Assembly: GCF_030814835.1 (NCBI RefSeq)
Contig: NZ_JAUSVS010000011.1
Coordinates: 84,665 to 148,664, forward strand
Length of the DNA: 64,000 nt
Direction of reading: 5' to 3'
DNA from: Caulobacter ginsengisoli
Lineage (GTDB): Bacteria; Pseudomonadota; Alphaproteobacteria; Caulobacterales; Caulobacteraceae
The notes under the pieces are model-generated. The model made no database searches. It was not told the origin of the DNA and saw only the letters and a list, made by a program, of their open reading frames with translations. This document shows, in pieces, positions 8,001 through 16,490 of the stretch (the first letter of the stretch is position 1; each line of letters opens with the position of its first letter). Position numbers and translations under genes: made by a program.

Positions 8001-9799
8001 TCGTCGGTTTCCGTATCTGCTTCTTCAGGGGCCGCTTCGACCTCGACGGCCGGGGCATGGCGGATTTCGACGATCTCGGCCCCGGGGAAGGCGTCCATGA
8101 CCGTGCGCACGAAGGGGTCCGCCTCGATCTCGGCCCGCATCTCGCGGCCCTCGCGCTTCTGGCGCTCCCAGGCCGTCTCGGCCCCGCCGCCGCCCTCGGC
8201 CGCCACCAGCCAGGGCTGGCCGGTCCAGGTCTTCAGCGCCTTGACCAGCCGCCCGGCCAGGTTCGAGGGCGCGCCGGGGGCCGGCTCGAAGGTGATGGCG
8301 CCGGGCCGGAAACTGATCGGGCGCATGTAGCGGTCGACGTCCAGCTTGAGGCCGATATCGCGGCGGGCCTCGATGAGCTTGAGGACGTCGTCGAAGCTGG
8401 CCAGGACGGGCGTGGTCTCCTGGGCCGGACGCGGCGTGGGCTGCACCATGCGGGCCTGGGCGAAGCCGCCGCCCGCGCCAACACCGCCGCCGCCGCTGGA
8501 CGGCGCCGGGGACTGTCCGCCCCCGCCGCCGCCGACGGGTTCGCCGTCGCGCAGCGCCTTCAGCGCCTCCTCGGGCCCCGGCAGGTCGGCCGCGTAGCAG
8601 AGCCGGATGATGGCCATCTCGGCCGCCGCCGACGGATCGGGCGCGCGGCGCACCTCGTCATGGGCCTTGAGCAGCATCTGCCAGAGCCGCGACAGCGTGC
8701 CCGCCGAGGCCAGGGCCCCGACCCCGGCCAGGCGCGCGGCCTGGTCCTTGGGCAGGGTCAGGGCTTCCGGTCCCAGCGCCTTGGCGACCGACGAGCCGTG
8801 GCAGTGTTCCAACAGGTCGAGCATGACCTGGGCCGGGTCGGCGCCGAACCCCCACAGGGCCTTGAAGCTGGCCAGGGCGTTGGCGGTCTCGCCGCGCATG
8901 ACCTGTTCGAACAGGGCGATGGTCTGGGCCCGGTCGGCCAGGCCCAGCATGTCGCGCACCACGGCGGCCGAGACGATCTGGCCCGCATCCGCCTGGACGA
9001 TGGCCTGGTCGAGCAGCGACAGCCCATCGCGCACCGAGCCTTCGGCCGCCCGGGCCAGCAAGGCCAGGCCGTCCTGGTCGATCCGCGCGCCTTCGAGGGA
9101 GGCGATCTTGTCCAGGTGGGCCGCGAGGATGTCGGGCTCGACGCGCCGCAGGTCGAAGCGCTGGCAGCGCGACAGGATGGTCACCGGCACCTTGCGGATC
9201 TCGGTGGTGGCGAAGATGAACTTGGCGTGCGGCGGCGGCTCTTCCAGGGTCTTGAGCAGCGCATTGAACGCCGCGGTCGAGAGCATGTGCACTTCGTCGA
9301 TGACATAGACCTTGTAGCGCGCCTCGGTCGGGGCATAGCGCACCCCGTCCAGCAACTCGCGCATCTCGTCGACCTTGGTGCGGCTGGCGGCGTCCAGTTC
9401 CAGCACGTCCATGTGCCGCCCGTCGATGATGGCCGCGCAGTGGCGGCCCTCCTTGCCCAGCTCCAGGCTGGGCTGGTGGACGACCTCGGTCTCGTAGTTC
9501 AGGGCCCGGGCCAGCAGGCGGGCGGTGGTGGTCTTGCCCACCCCGCGCACCCCGGTCAGCATGAAGGCGTGGGCGATCCGCCCCGAGGCGAAGGCGTTGG
9601 TCAGGGTCCGGACCATGGCCTCCTGGCCGATCAGGTCCTCGAAAGTGCGCGGCCGGTATTTGCGGGCCAGCACGGTATAGGCCGCCCCCGCCACGGGGAC
9701 GGGCGCGAGCGGCTCGGCGGGCGCGCCGAACATGTCATCGGTGGCGGTGTCGCGCTCCGGCGGGTCTTCGTCGAGCGCGAGGTCGTCTTCGTCGGCCAT
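7997..9799 (-). CDS. dnaX: DNA polymerase III subunit tau/gamma
   Basis: DnaX is the clamp-loader ATPase of the replisome. This 600-residue protein has KYRPRTFEDLIGQE, Walker A (GVRGVGKTTT, about 83-92), Walker B IDEVHML, sensor 1 (FIFATTE) and LSRCQRFDLRR. The C-terminal tau part is separated by a Gly/Ser/Pro-rich linker (about 430-460), giving a full-length tau. I saw no A-rich slippery heptamer for a gamma form. The SRP RNA gene lies just upstream and the SDR overlaps downstream. Confidence 0.95.
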   Translation of the reverse strand: MADEDDLALDEDPPERDTATDDMFGAPAEPLAPVPVAGAAYTVLARKYRPRTFEDLIGQEAMVRTLTNAFASGRIAHAFMLTGVRGVGKTTTARLLARALNYETEVVHQPSLELGKEGRHCAAIIDGRHMDVLELDAASRTKVDEMRELLDGVRYAPTEARYKVYVIDEVHMLSTAAFNALLKTLEEPPPHAKFIFATTEIRKVPVTILSRCQRFDLRRVEPDILAAHLDKIASLEGARIDQDGLALLARAAEGSVRDGLSLLDQAIVQADAGQIVSAAVVRDMLGLADRAQTIALFEQVMRGETANALASFKALWGFGADPAQVMLDLLEHCHGSSVAKALGPEALTLPKDQAARLAGVGALASAGTLSRLWQMLLKAHDEVRRAPDPSAAAEMAIIRLCYAADLPGPEEALKALRDGEPVGGGGGGQSPAPSSGGGGVGAGGGFAQARMVQPTPRPAQETTPVLASFDDVLKLIEARRDIGLKLDVDRYMRPISFRPGAITFEPAPGAPSNLAGRLVKALKTWTGQPWLVAAEGGGGAETAWERQKREGREMRAEIEADPFVRTVMDAFPGAEIVEIRHAPAVEVEAAPEEADTETDE

Positions 9800-9881
9800 G
9801 GACTCGCAACCTAGAACACCCTGGCAACGGGCAAAAGCCCGCCGACCGGCCGGCGCATCACTTTAAACTGTGGGGAAGGGT

Positions 9882-9974
9882 GGAGACCGGCAACGACCCG
9901 GAGCGAAACTCGTTGTGGCTGCTTCCTTCCGGACCTGACCAGGTTGGCGAGGCGTCCGCCCATCGCCGATCTCC
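9882..9974 (-). ncRNA. ffs: Signal recognition particle 4.5S RNA
   Basis: On the minus strand the sequence contains GGTCAGGTCCGGAAGGAAGC, the universally conserved SRP domain IV loop bound by Ffh. The ends pair over 12 bases (GGAGATCGGCGA with TTGCCGGTCTCC, two G-U pairs), giving a single hairpin of about 93 nt, the size of a small bacterial SRP RNA. It sits upstream of dnaX on the same strand, a known alphaproteobacterial arrangement. The exact ends may extend by a few bases. Confidence 0.95.
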
Positions 9975-10140
9975 GAGCGGGTATATCGGGGATTGCGCGG
10001 CCAGAAGCAAGGGCGGGCCATGCCAGGCGATGCGCGACTAAGTAGTCTCCCCTAGGAGAAATCCCGGAATTTCTCGCAACGGGCGAGTGATCTAGGCTTT
10101 GTTCATGGGCCACAGACCGTGGCGTCGGGGCAGATCGCAC

Positions 10141-10332
10141 ATGGCCTCAGTCTATCTTCCTCGACCCGAGTCCTGGTGGACCGCCCTCAAGCGCCGCTGG
10201 GCCGAACGCCGCGCCAGCCAGCGCCGCCGCCGCCAGGCCGCCGCCGCGGCGATCGTCACCGCCTGCTGGCCCGAGCGCCGGCCCCCGGCGCGAGCCGTCA
10301 CGGAACGCCGGACCGCCCCGCCGGAAAATTGA
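10141..10332 (+). CDS. Possible small Arg-rich protein
   Basis: This is a 63-codon ORF starting MASVYLPRPESWWTALKRRW and continuing with an Arg/Ala-rich basic stretch (RRWAERRASQRRRRQAAAAA). Its start lies in a gap free of other genes, and its last 35 bases overlap the convergent VOC gene. The first 20 residues look protein-like, but the basic tail may simply reflect GC-rich DNA. It could start upstream at 10105 or 10119. Treat it as tentative. Confidence 0.3.
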   Translation: MASVYLPRPESWWTALKRRWAERRASQRRRRQAAAAAIVTACWPERRPPARAVTERRTAPPEN

Positions 10333-10744
10333 TCTCGAACGTCACGCCCGACGGATCGACCACGAACACCTGCAACAGGCCCAGCCCCGGCACGGTCCGC
10401 TCGGTCCAGGCCGTCCCGGTCGCCTCGCAGCGGGCCTTGAGCGCGGGCCAGTCGTCCGCTTCCAGGGCGATGTGGTCGATGGCCCCGCTGCCGTTCAGGG
10501 CGGCCTCGGCCCGGTCGCCCAGATAGCGGACAAGGCCCGCCTTGTCGGCCGGATCGACCCCGATCAGATGGATGAAGGCGTTGTCGGGGTTGTCGTCGCT
10601 GCCCGCCGGATAAATCCACAGGCCCGGGAAGTCGAACGGCGGCCGATAGCCGGCGCGCAGGCCCAGCACCTCGACGAAGAACCGGCGCGAGCCTTCCAGG
10701 TCGGGCGTGCGGATGGCGTTGTGGGCCAGGCGGGTGATGCTCAT
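10298..10744 (-). CDS. VOC/glyoxalase superfamily protein
   Basis: This 148-residue protein has two beta-alpha-beta-beta-beta modules typical of vicinal oxygen chelate enzymes. Candidate metal ligands are His at about 8 (LAHNAIRT), His in AFIHLIG, His in IDHIALEA and Glu in VTFEINFP. SRRFFVEVLGLRAGYRPPF is a standard VOC helix-strand. The family includes lactoylglutathione lyase and extradiol dioxygenases; the substrate here is unknown. It is monocistronic by layout. Confidence 0.87.
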   Translation of the reverse strand: MSITRLAHNAIRTPDLEGSRRFFVEVLGLRAGYRPPFDFPGLWIYPAGSDDNPDNAFIHLIGVDPADKAGLVRYLGDRAEAALNGSGAIDHIALEADDWPALKARCEATGTAWTERTVPGLGLLQVFVVDPSGVTFEINFPAGRSGVP

Positions 10745-10794
10745 GGCCTGACTGTCGCGCAGGATGGCCGCGCGGGCCAGATGAAGTTCAAACG

Positions 10795-10840
10795 AAACGA
10801 CCCGAACCCGCGCCTGTCGCCAGGCGCGGGCCGGTCGTTT
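10795..10840 (-). terminator. Intrinsic terminator of the secreted-protein gene
   Basis: A long hairpin reads AAACGACC-GGCCCGCGCCTG / CAGGCGCGGG-TTCGGGTCGTTT on the minus strand, followed by TCGTTTGAACTT. It lies about 50 bp past the stop of the gene at 10891-11244 and upstream of the VOC gene. Confidence 0.65.
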
Positions 10841-10890
10841 GCGTAGAGGTCCTTTGCGCGCGGCCGGTCCAGGGCCGCGCCTCCGTCACA

Positions 10891-11244
10891 TCAGGTGGCG
10901 GTGACCTTGTCGGCGCGGCAGACGTTGACGTTGGCGAAGGTCTGTTCGTAGCTGTCGCTGAACTGGACCTTCACGTCATAGAAGCAGCTGGCGCCCTCGC
11001 CCAGCGAGAAGCTGGTCGTCTCGCCCGGGTCGACCGGCGAGTTGAGCGTGGCCGGCGTCCAGGCGTCGTTCTTGTCGCCCGCCAGGGCCGTCCAGACGCG
11101 CTGGATCGAGACCGAGCCATTGGAATTATAGAGATAGAAGATGCGGTCTTCACGGGCCGACGCCGGCAGGGCGGGCGCCAGGAAGGCCAGGGCGAGAACG
11201 GCCGCGGCGGCGGCGCGGCTAAACCGGGTACGCATAATGTTCAT
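10891..11244 (-). CDS. Small secreted protein, unknown
   Basis: This 117-residue protein has a signal peptide (RAAAAAVLALAFLAPALPASA) ending in ASA. The mature domain is about 87 residues and beta-rich (RIFYLYNSNGSVSIQRVWTA, TTSFSLGEG). Two cysteines (GASCFYDVKVQF and NVNVCRAD) could form a disulfide. It has a weakly defined promoter upstream and a strong terminator downstream, so it is its own unit. I do not recognise the family. Confidence 0.72.
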   Translation of the reverse strand: MNIMRTRFSRAAAAAVLALAFLAPALPASAREDRIFYLYNSNGSVSIQRVWTALAGDKNDAWTPATLNSPVDPGETTSFSLGEGASCFYDVKVQFSDSYEQTFANVNVCRADKVTAT

Positions 11245-11495
11245 GGTCGATGACCCCTACAACGGTGGGGATTGGTCCGCATGATCCCCAAGACATGCAG
11301 GAAGCAGGATGTCCCTCCTAAGCCCCCCTGTTCCGTATTTCGAAGGATCGCCCGCGTTTGACGGGAGGTCCAGAATATTCGCGCGTTGCAAGGCGCGCTT
11401 AGTCTCCAACTCAACTCAGTTCGGCAAGGTCGGCCATGAATGTGCCGCATTTGCGGGCGGGCTGCGACCCAAGAAAAGGGGGCATCGCGGCCCGG
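11245..11495. other. Gap without a recognised gene
   Basis: About 250 bp between the secreted-protein gene and the hydrolase gene. It is less GC-rich than its surroundings and probably holds the promoter of the secreted-protein gene. A 69-codon minus-strand ORF here has no protein-like features, and no strong hairpin was seen. Confidence 0.4.
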
Positions 11496-12395
11496 TCAGA
11501 GGTCGGCCAGCAGGGTCGCCAGCCCCGCGCCCATGGCGTCCGTGAGAAAGACGGCGGAATGGCCGCCCCCCGGCAGGATCGCCAGCCGCTGACGGGGCGC
11601 CGAAAGGTCCGCCAGCCAGGTCTCCAGGGCCGTGGTCGGCGTGTAGAGGTCGGCCTCCCCTTGCAGGAACAGCAACGGCCGCTCGAACCGCCGCCCCAGG
11701 TCATCGGCGTCGAAGCCGGCGATATCGGCCCGCAGCCGCGCGAAGGCCGTCATGGCCCGCACGCGGGGGTCCTGGCCGGCCGGCGGGGGCGGCAGGCGGG
11801 TCAGCACCGCCAGCTCGGCGGCGGTGAGCGTCCCGGCATGGCGGGACCAGACCGCGTCGGCGGCGACATCCGGCCAGGGCGGCGGCCCCAGGGCCAGCAG
11901 CTCGGCCACCGCCGCCGCGTCCCCGGCGGCGCGCAGGCGGTCCAGGGTCAGGCCATAGCTGGCGGCCTGCTGGCGCGGCCAGTGGAAGATCTGGCCCTGG
12001 CCGGCATAGGCGGCGAACAGGTCGGGCCGGCGGGCCAGCATCGACAGGCCGATGATGGAGCCGCCCGAAATGCCCAGCGGAATCAGCGGCGCGGCGGGCA
12101 GCCGGCCGCGCAACTGAAGGGCCAGGGCCAGGCCATCGGCGATCAGCCGTTCCAGCGACAGCGGATCGTCCTCGCCGTGGCGATCGGCGGTGCGGCCGGC
12201 GCCGGGCTGGTCCCAATGGGCCAGGGTGAACCGCCGCTCCCAGGGCGCGAACAGCTCGGCCAGCGCGCTGAACGCCACGCCGGGACCGGACAGCACCAGC
12301 AGGACGGGATTGGCGGTGTCATCGCCGCGCAGGGTCACCCACTGCTGGGCGCCGTTGAGGGTGACGAAGCCGGCTTCATTCACGGGGTGGGACAT
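11496..12395 (-). CDS. Alpha/beta hydrolase
   Basis: This 299-residue alpha/beta-hydrolase has the nucleophile elbow GISGGS (about residue 113), an acid in FLQGEADLYTP and the catalytic His in PGGGHSA. The oxyanion-hole region is SGPGVAFSALA, and the AHWDQPGAGRT strand is the form found in proline iminopeptidase-like enzymes. The start is supported by AAGGAGAA before the ATG. The substrate is unknown. Confidence 0.86.
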   Translation of the reverse strand: MSHPVNEAGFVTLNGAQQWVTLRGDDTANPVLLVLSGPGVAFSALAELFAPWERRFTLAHWDQPGAGRTADRHGEDDPLSLERLIADGLALALQLRGRLPAAPLIPLGISGGSIIGLSMLARRPDLFAAYAGQGQIFHWPRQQAASYGLTLDRLRAAGDAAAVAELLALGPPPWPDVAADAVWSRHAGTLTAAELAVLTRLPPPPAGQDPRVRAMTAFARLRADIAGFDADDLGRRFERPLLFLQGEADLYTPTTALETWLADLSAPRQRLAILPGGGHSAVFLTDAMGAGLATLLADL

Positions 12396-12426
12396 GAGGG
12401 TTCTCCTTGGGCCTGGGCCAAAGGAA

Positions 12427-12453
12427 ACCCCCCGCCGGCGGCCGGCGGGGGGT
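12427..12453 (-). terminator. Intrinsic terminator after the nitrobindin-like gene
   Basis: A perfect GC-rich palindrome, ACCCCCCGCCGGC-GGCCGGCGGGGGGT, is followed on the minus strand by TTTCCTTT. It sits just after the gene at 12490-13128 and before the hydrolase start, separating the two transcripts. Confidence 0.75.
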
Positions 12454-12489
12454 CAATCGAGTTGAGATTGCTGGCTGGCGGGCCGCCCG

Positions 12490-13128
12490 TCAAGCTTCGG
12501 CGAGCGCCAGCGGATTGGGCTTCGGCTCGGCGACCCTGTGCAGGGTGTTGCGGTCGGTGTGGTGGAAGGGGCCATCGCGGCCCAGCACCTGCAGGACGGT
12601 GTCCTCGAAATAGGACCAGGTCCCGTCGTCGTTGAAGGTCACCCGCATGTGGAAGCTGTCGGTGCGGAAGGCGTGTTCCAGGAAGGGCGTCGAACAGATG
12701 CCGGCCTCGGTCGAGCCGCGCGTGGCGTTCACCTCGAAGGTGTCGGCGTCGGCGCCCGCATTGCCCTTGGCCAGCACGACCTGGCCGCGCGGGATGGTCA
12801 GGCTGTGAAAGATGTCGCCGCTCGCCCGGTCCCAGAGCCAGTAGCCGACCTGGTCGTGATAGGTCTCGACCTCGCCCGGCTTGACGATGTGGGTGTGGTA
12901 GCGAAGGCCGTAGAGCACCTGCGGTCCGTTCGACTGCGGGTCGATGGGCTGCAGGTCGATGCGCTCGACATAGACCTGCCGGCGCTGGCCGTCGGTGAAC
13001 GGGTTGACGTCCAGGCCCTTGGTCCCTTCCCACACCCCCGCCAGCCGGCGCAGGGGCCCCAGGTTGGCCAGGGTGTCGACATCGAGGTCGTCCTGCTCGG
13101 TGAAGATGTCCTCGGGATAGTCGCTCAT
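12490..13128 (-). CDS. Nitrobindin-like heme-binding beta-barrel protein
   Basis: This 212-residue protein has the start of a nitrobindin/FABP-like barrel, LAGVWEGTKGLDVNPF, matching the GxWxG-type motif, and then an alternation of strands (QVLYGLRYHTHI, YHDQVGYWLW, THE-like FHSLTIPRGQVVLAKG, FHMRVTFNDDGTWSYFEDTV). These barrels can bind heme or fatty-acid-like ligands; no catalytic residues are evident. It ends with a terminator and is preceded by a gap to the divergent nudC. Confidence 0.72.
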   Translation of the reverse strand: MSDYPEDIFTEQDDLDVDTLANLGPLRRLAGVWEGTKGLDVNPFTDGQRRQVYVERIDLQPIDPQSNGPQVLYGLRYHTHIVKPGEVETYHDQVGYWLWDRASGDIFHSLTIPRGQVVLAKGNAGADADTFEVNATRGSTEAGICSTPFLEHAFRTDSFHMRVTFNDDGTWSYFEDTVLQVLGRDGPFHHTDRNTLHRVAEPKPNPLALAEA

Positions 13129-13240
13129 GATTTTCGCCTGCCTCGCCCCGACTGCTTTATCTGGCCCTGGATTTGTGTGCGGCCGGCGTCGGCGTCAAGC
13201 GATGCTTGCCAGCTTCCCTTAGCCCGGCCATGAAGCGTCC

Positions 13241-14167
13241 ATGCCTCTGACCGCCTTCACCAACACCTTCGCCGGCAACCCCCTGGACCGCGCCAGCGAC
13301 AAGCGCGGCGACGTCCAGTGGCTGGGCGAGAAGCTGGCCGATCCCGACAGCCTGGCCATCGCCATCTGGAACGGCCAGCCCATGGTGGAGGGCGGCAAGG
13401 ACGAACCGCGCATCGCCTATATCCGCGCCAGCCTGGCCGGCGAGCTGTCTGGCAATGGCGAGGCCCTGCTGTTCCTGGGCCTGTGGAAGGACACCGCCGT
13501 CTTCGCCGTCGACCTGGCCGACGGGACCGACCCGGCCGATGGCGGGCCGCTGGATGGCCTGGGCAGGTTCGTCGACCTGCGCGGGGTGGCCACCGCCCTC
13601 CCCCCTGCCGACGCCGCCATCATCGCCACCGCCAAGGGCATGTTCGAGTGGCGCCGCCGCCACCGCTATTGCGCCAACTGCGGCCAGCCCAGCCATCCGG
13701 CCGAAGGCGGCTGGAAGAGAGTGTGCGACACCTGCAAGGTCGAGCACTTCCCGCGCACCGACCCGGTGGTGATCATGCTGCCGGCCAAGGGCGAGAAGTG
13801 CCTGCTGGGCCGCCAGGCCATCTGGCCCAAGGGCATGTATTCGGCCCTGGCCGGCTTCCTGGAGCCCGGCGAGAGCATCGAGGAGGCCTGCGCCCGCGAA
13901 CTGAAGGAAGAGGCCGGCCTCTCCACCGCCAGCGTCCGCTATCACTCGACCCAGCCCTGGCCCTATCCGTCCTCGCTGATGATCGGGCTGATCGCCGAGG
14001 TCGAGAACGACGACGCCACGCCCAGCGACACCGAGCTGGAGGCCGTGCGCTGGTTCACCCGTGACGAGGCCAAGGCCCTGCTGGCCGGCTCGCTCCCCGG
14101 CCTGTTCTGCCCGCCGAAGCTGGCGATCGCCCACCAGCTGCTGAAGGCCTGGGCGGAAGAGGGTTAG
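13241..14167 (+). CDS. nudC: NAD(+) diphosphatase NudC
   Basis: This 308-residue Nudix hydrolase cleaves NADH and NAD-capped RNA to the mononucleotides. A zinc ribbon (CANCGQP...CDTCKVEHFPRTDP, about 142-172) precedes the Nudix box G(x5)E(x7)REUxEExGU, seen as GFLEPGESIEEACARELKEE (about 205-224). The FPRTDPVVIM and SQPWPYPSSLM-like (TQPWPYPSSLMIG) segments are NudC-specific. Its 3' end overlaps the convergent TyrA-like gene by 4 bp. Confidence 0.93.
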   Translation: MPLTAFTNTFAGNPLDRASDKRGDVQWLGEKLADPDSLAIAIWNGQPMVEGGKDEPRIAYIRASLAGELSGNGEALLFLGLWKDTAVFAVDLADGTDPADGGPLDGLGRFVDLRGVATALPPADAAIIATAKGMFEWRRRHRYCANCGQPSHPAEGGWKRVCDTCKVEHFPRTDPVVIMLPAKGEKCLLGRQAIWPKGMYSALAGFLEPGESIEEACARELKEEAGLSTASVRYHSTQPWPYPSSLMIGLIAEVENDDATPSDTELEAVRWFTRDEAKALLAGSLPGLFCPPKLAIAHQLLKAWAEEG

Positions 14168-14910
14168 TCCTCCGGCTTCGTCGAACTGACCATCGCCTGC
14201 AGCCGCTCCAGGAAGGCGTCCTTCACATCCCGCGCGAAGGGGTTTTCCGCCTCGATTGCGCGGAACAGGTCGTCGGAGTCGTCCTTGATGACATTCACCA
14301 TGTTCATCAGGTGGTCGAAGGTCGGCGTCGTCTGGCGCATGCGTTCGGGCAGTTTCAGCCCCACGATCGAGCGGCCGATCAGGTGGGTCAGGCCCTGGAC
14401 ATAGGCCATCTCGCGGTCATGGCGCTCGGGGTTGGTGACGACCGCCTTCAACCCCAGCTCGCGGCGCAGGAACAGGGCCACCTCGGCCATCCGCCGGCCC
14501 CGGATGTTGAGCACCGAGACCACCAGGCCATGGATGCCCTTGGCGCCGGAGTTGGGCCCGAACAGCGGGTGGATGGAGACGATGTCCATCCCCGGGGGGG
14601 CGTATTTCAGCAGGGCGGCGGTCGGCTTCACCTTGACCGAGCAGACGTCCATCAACAGGGCGTCGGGCCGCAGGAAGGGCGCGACCTCCTGGACGACGGC
14701 GGCCAGCTTCTGAACCGGCACGGCCAGCACCACGATGTCCTGAGCCGCGGTCTCCTCCAGCGAGCCGGCGCGGACGCGGTAGCGGTCTTCCAGCGGGGAA
14801 AGGTCGCGGAAGGGATCATGGATGACGACGTCGAAATAGGGCGTCACATGCTTGAGCATGAACTCCCCGAACGCCCCGATCCCGATAATGCCCAGCGATC
14901 TCGCCATCAC
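14164..14910 (-). CDS. Prephenate/arogenate dehydrogenase-like protein
   Basis: This 248-residue protein begins with a Rossmann motif (LGIIGIGAFGEFMLKHV) followed by VVIHDPFRD. It carries DVCSVKVKP and SIHPLFGPNSGAKG, the His-containing substrate loop of the TyrA family. It probably oxidatively decarboxylates prephenate or arogenate in tyrosine synthesis. At 248 residues it is shorter than standard TyrA (about 290), lacking part of the C-terminal dimerisation region. pheA is about 0.7 kb away on the same strand. Confidence 0.82.
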   Translation of the reverse strand: MMARSLGIIGIGAFGEFMLKHVTPYFDVVIHDPFRDLSPLEDRYRVRAGSLEETAAQDIVVLAVPVQKLAAVVQEVAPFLRPDALLMDVCSVKVKPTAALLKYAPPGMDIVSIHPLFGPNSGAKGIHGLVVSVLNIRGRRMAEVALFLRRELGLKAVVTNPERHDREMAYVQGLTHLIGRSIVGLKLPERMRQTTPTFDHLMNMVNVIKDDSDDLFRAIEAENPFARDVKDAFLERLQAMVSSTKPED

Positions 14911-14968
14911 CCGCTCCGTTTCGCCTCCCGCCTAGGCGGCGCGGCGGCGCGCGGCAAGGTGAAACTCG

Positions 14969-15403
14969 CTATCGATTGAGCAGCGCGCAGGCCTCGATCA
15001 GCGCCCAGGCGATCAGCACCAGGGTCGAGGCGGCGAAGACCAGGAAGCGCAGATTGACGATATTGACCGTGCCCTGCACCAGGCTGTGGATCACCCGCAG
15101 GCCGACATAGGCCCAGGCCAGGCCGCAGGTCAGCGGGCCCACCCCGGCGGTCAGATAGGTGTAGACGGCCAGGGCGTAGAAGATGGTCGGCTGCTCGAAC
15201 AGGTGGTTGTAGTTGTCGGCCACCTGCCGGACGTTGTCGGGCAACACGTCGAGCGAGCCTGGAAACCGCGCGTCCTGCGGCGGGATTTTCGCCTTGAGCA
15301 TGGCCGGGATGCGGGTGGCGTACATCCACACCCAGACCACCAGCGACCACAGGATCAGCGCCAGCACCGGCGCCAGCACGTTCGGCTCATTCAGGAAATT
15401 CAT
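14969..15403 (-). CDS. MAPEG family membrane protein
   Basis: Starting at MNFLNEPNVLAP gives a 144-residue protein with about four hydrophobic helices (residues 8-28, 72-92, 96-112 and 118-138). The segment NYNHLFEQPTIFYALAVY matches the MAPEG signature of membrane glutathione-metabolising proteins. An upstream in-frame ATG at 15631 would run the ORF through a repeat element and is rejected. It lies downstream of that repeat and of pheA. Confidence 0.85.
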   Translation of the reverse strand: MNFLNEPNVLAPVLALILWSLVVWVWMYATRIPAMLKAKIPPQDARFPGSLDVLPDNVRQVADNYNHLFEQPTIFYALAVYTYLTAGVGPLTCGLAWAYVGLRVIHSLVQGTVNIVNLRFLVFAASTLVLIAWALIEACALLNR

Positions 15404-15473
15404 CGCGCCCTCCCCGGCGTTGATTACGGGGAGTCTAGAGAAGGTGACGTGGGGGTGTGAAGTCTTCTCTTCC

Positions 15474-15626
15474 CCCTTCCTCCTCGATGGAGGAAGGGCG
15501 GGGATGGTGGTGGTGGCACAGCGTTTCCGGAAGCACGCGGGGAGGCGCCCACGCCACCCTGAGCTTTTCGCCCAGGCTCCGAGCGCACACCACCAACCCT
15601 GCCCTTCCTCCATCGAGGAGGAAGGG
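15474..15626. repeat. 153-bp palindromic element, copy 1 (inverted)
   Basis: The ends are CCCTTCCTCCTCGATGGAGG and its counterpart CCTCCATCGAGGAGGAAGGG, near-perfect inverted repeats of 25 bp. The roughly 100-bp interior (with GGTGGTGGTG, CACGCGGGGAGGC and CACACCACCAACCCTG) is the reverse complement of the interiors of the copies at 18099-18252 and 53622-53774. It sits 8 bp after the pheA stop codon. Confidence 0.92.
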
Positions 15627-15634
15627 TTCAAGAA

Positions 15635-16483
15635 TCACACCCGCTCCCGGAACGGATCAGCCGGGAAGACGCCCAGGATCTCGATCTGGTCGGTGAAGAA
15701 GGCCAGCTCCTCCAGGGCCAGGGCCAGGCCGCGGTCCTCGGGCCGGCCGTCGACCTCGGCGTAGAAGAAGGTGGCCGTGAAGGCGCCGCCCTCCATGTAG
15801 CTTTCCAGCTTGGTCATGTTGACGCCGTTGGTCGCGAAGCCGCCCAGGGCCTTGTAGAGGGCCGCCGGCAGGTTCTTCACCCTAAAGGCGAAGCTGGTGA
15901 TGCATTTGCTGGTGAAGGGCGGGCGGGCCGGGTTGGGGTCGGCGGTCATCACCAGGAAGCGGGTGGTGTTGTGCCGCTCGTCCTCGATGTCGCGCATCAG
16001 GATGTCGAGGCCGTAGATCTCGGCCGCCAGGGCCGGGGCCACGGCGGCGCGGGTCGGGTCGGGATTGAGCGCCAGGGCTTTGGCCGCGCCGGCCGTGTCG
16101 CCGACCGCCTCGGTGGCGACGCCCAGCTTCTTGAGCGACCTGCGGGTCTGGCCCAGCGCGATGGCCATGCTGGAAACGGTCTTGATGTCCGCCAACCTGG
16201 CGCCCTTGTTGGCCATCAGCTGGAAGCGGATCGGCTTGAACTTCTCGCCGATGATCCTCAGGCCCGAGCTGGGCAGCAGGTGGTGCACGTCCGCGACCCG
16301 GCCGGCGATGGAGTTCTCGACCGGGATCATGCCCAGCTCGCAGTCGCCCGACTTCACCGCCTCGAAGGCCTCCTCGAAGGTCGGGCAGGGCTGGGCCACG
16401 TAGCCCGGAAAATAGTCGCGGCAGGCCTCATGGCTGTTGGCGCCGGGTTCGCCCTGGAAGGCGATCTTCTTGAGGACAGTCAT
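15635..16483 (-). CDS. pheA: Prephenate dehydratase
   Basis: This 282-residue monofunctional enzyme makes phenylpyruvate from prephenate. It has a PDT domain (IAFQGEPGANSHEA, FEEAFEAVKSGDCELGMIPV, ENSIAGRV, and TTRFLVM with the catalytic Thr) and a C-terminal ACT domain with NMTKLESYMEGGAFTATFFY, the ESRP-type phenylalanine feedback site. There is no fused chorismate mutase. It is 7 bp downstream of kdsB on the same strand, suggesting cotranscription. Confidence 0.95.
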   Translation of the reverse strand: MTVLKKIAFQGEPGANSHEACRDYFPGYVAQPCPTFEEAFEAVKSGDCELGMIPVENSIAGRVADVHHLLPSSGLRIIGEKFKPIRFQLMANKGARLADIKTVSSMAIALGQTRRSLKKLGVATEAVGDTAGAAKALALNPDPTRAAVAPALAAEIYGLDILMRDIEDERHNTTRFLVMTADPNPARPPFTSKCITSFAFRVKNLPAALYKALGGFATNGVNMTKLESYMEGGAFTATFFYAEVDGRPEDRGLALALEELAFFTDQIEILGVFPADPFRERV

Positions 16484-16490
16484 CGAGGAC

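Noticed and set aside
7997..9799. Programmed frameshift in dnaX giving a gamma form
   Set aside because: The linker DNA has no A-rich slippery heptamer.
11241..11450. A 69-codon minus-strand frame upstream of the secreted-protein gene
   Set aside because: It overlaps that gene's start and has no signal peptide, domain or ribosome binding site.
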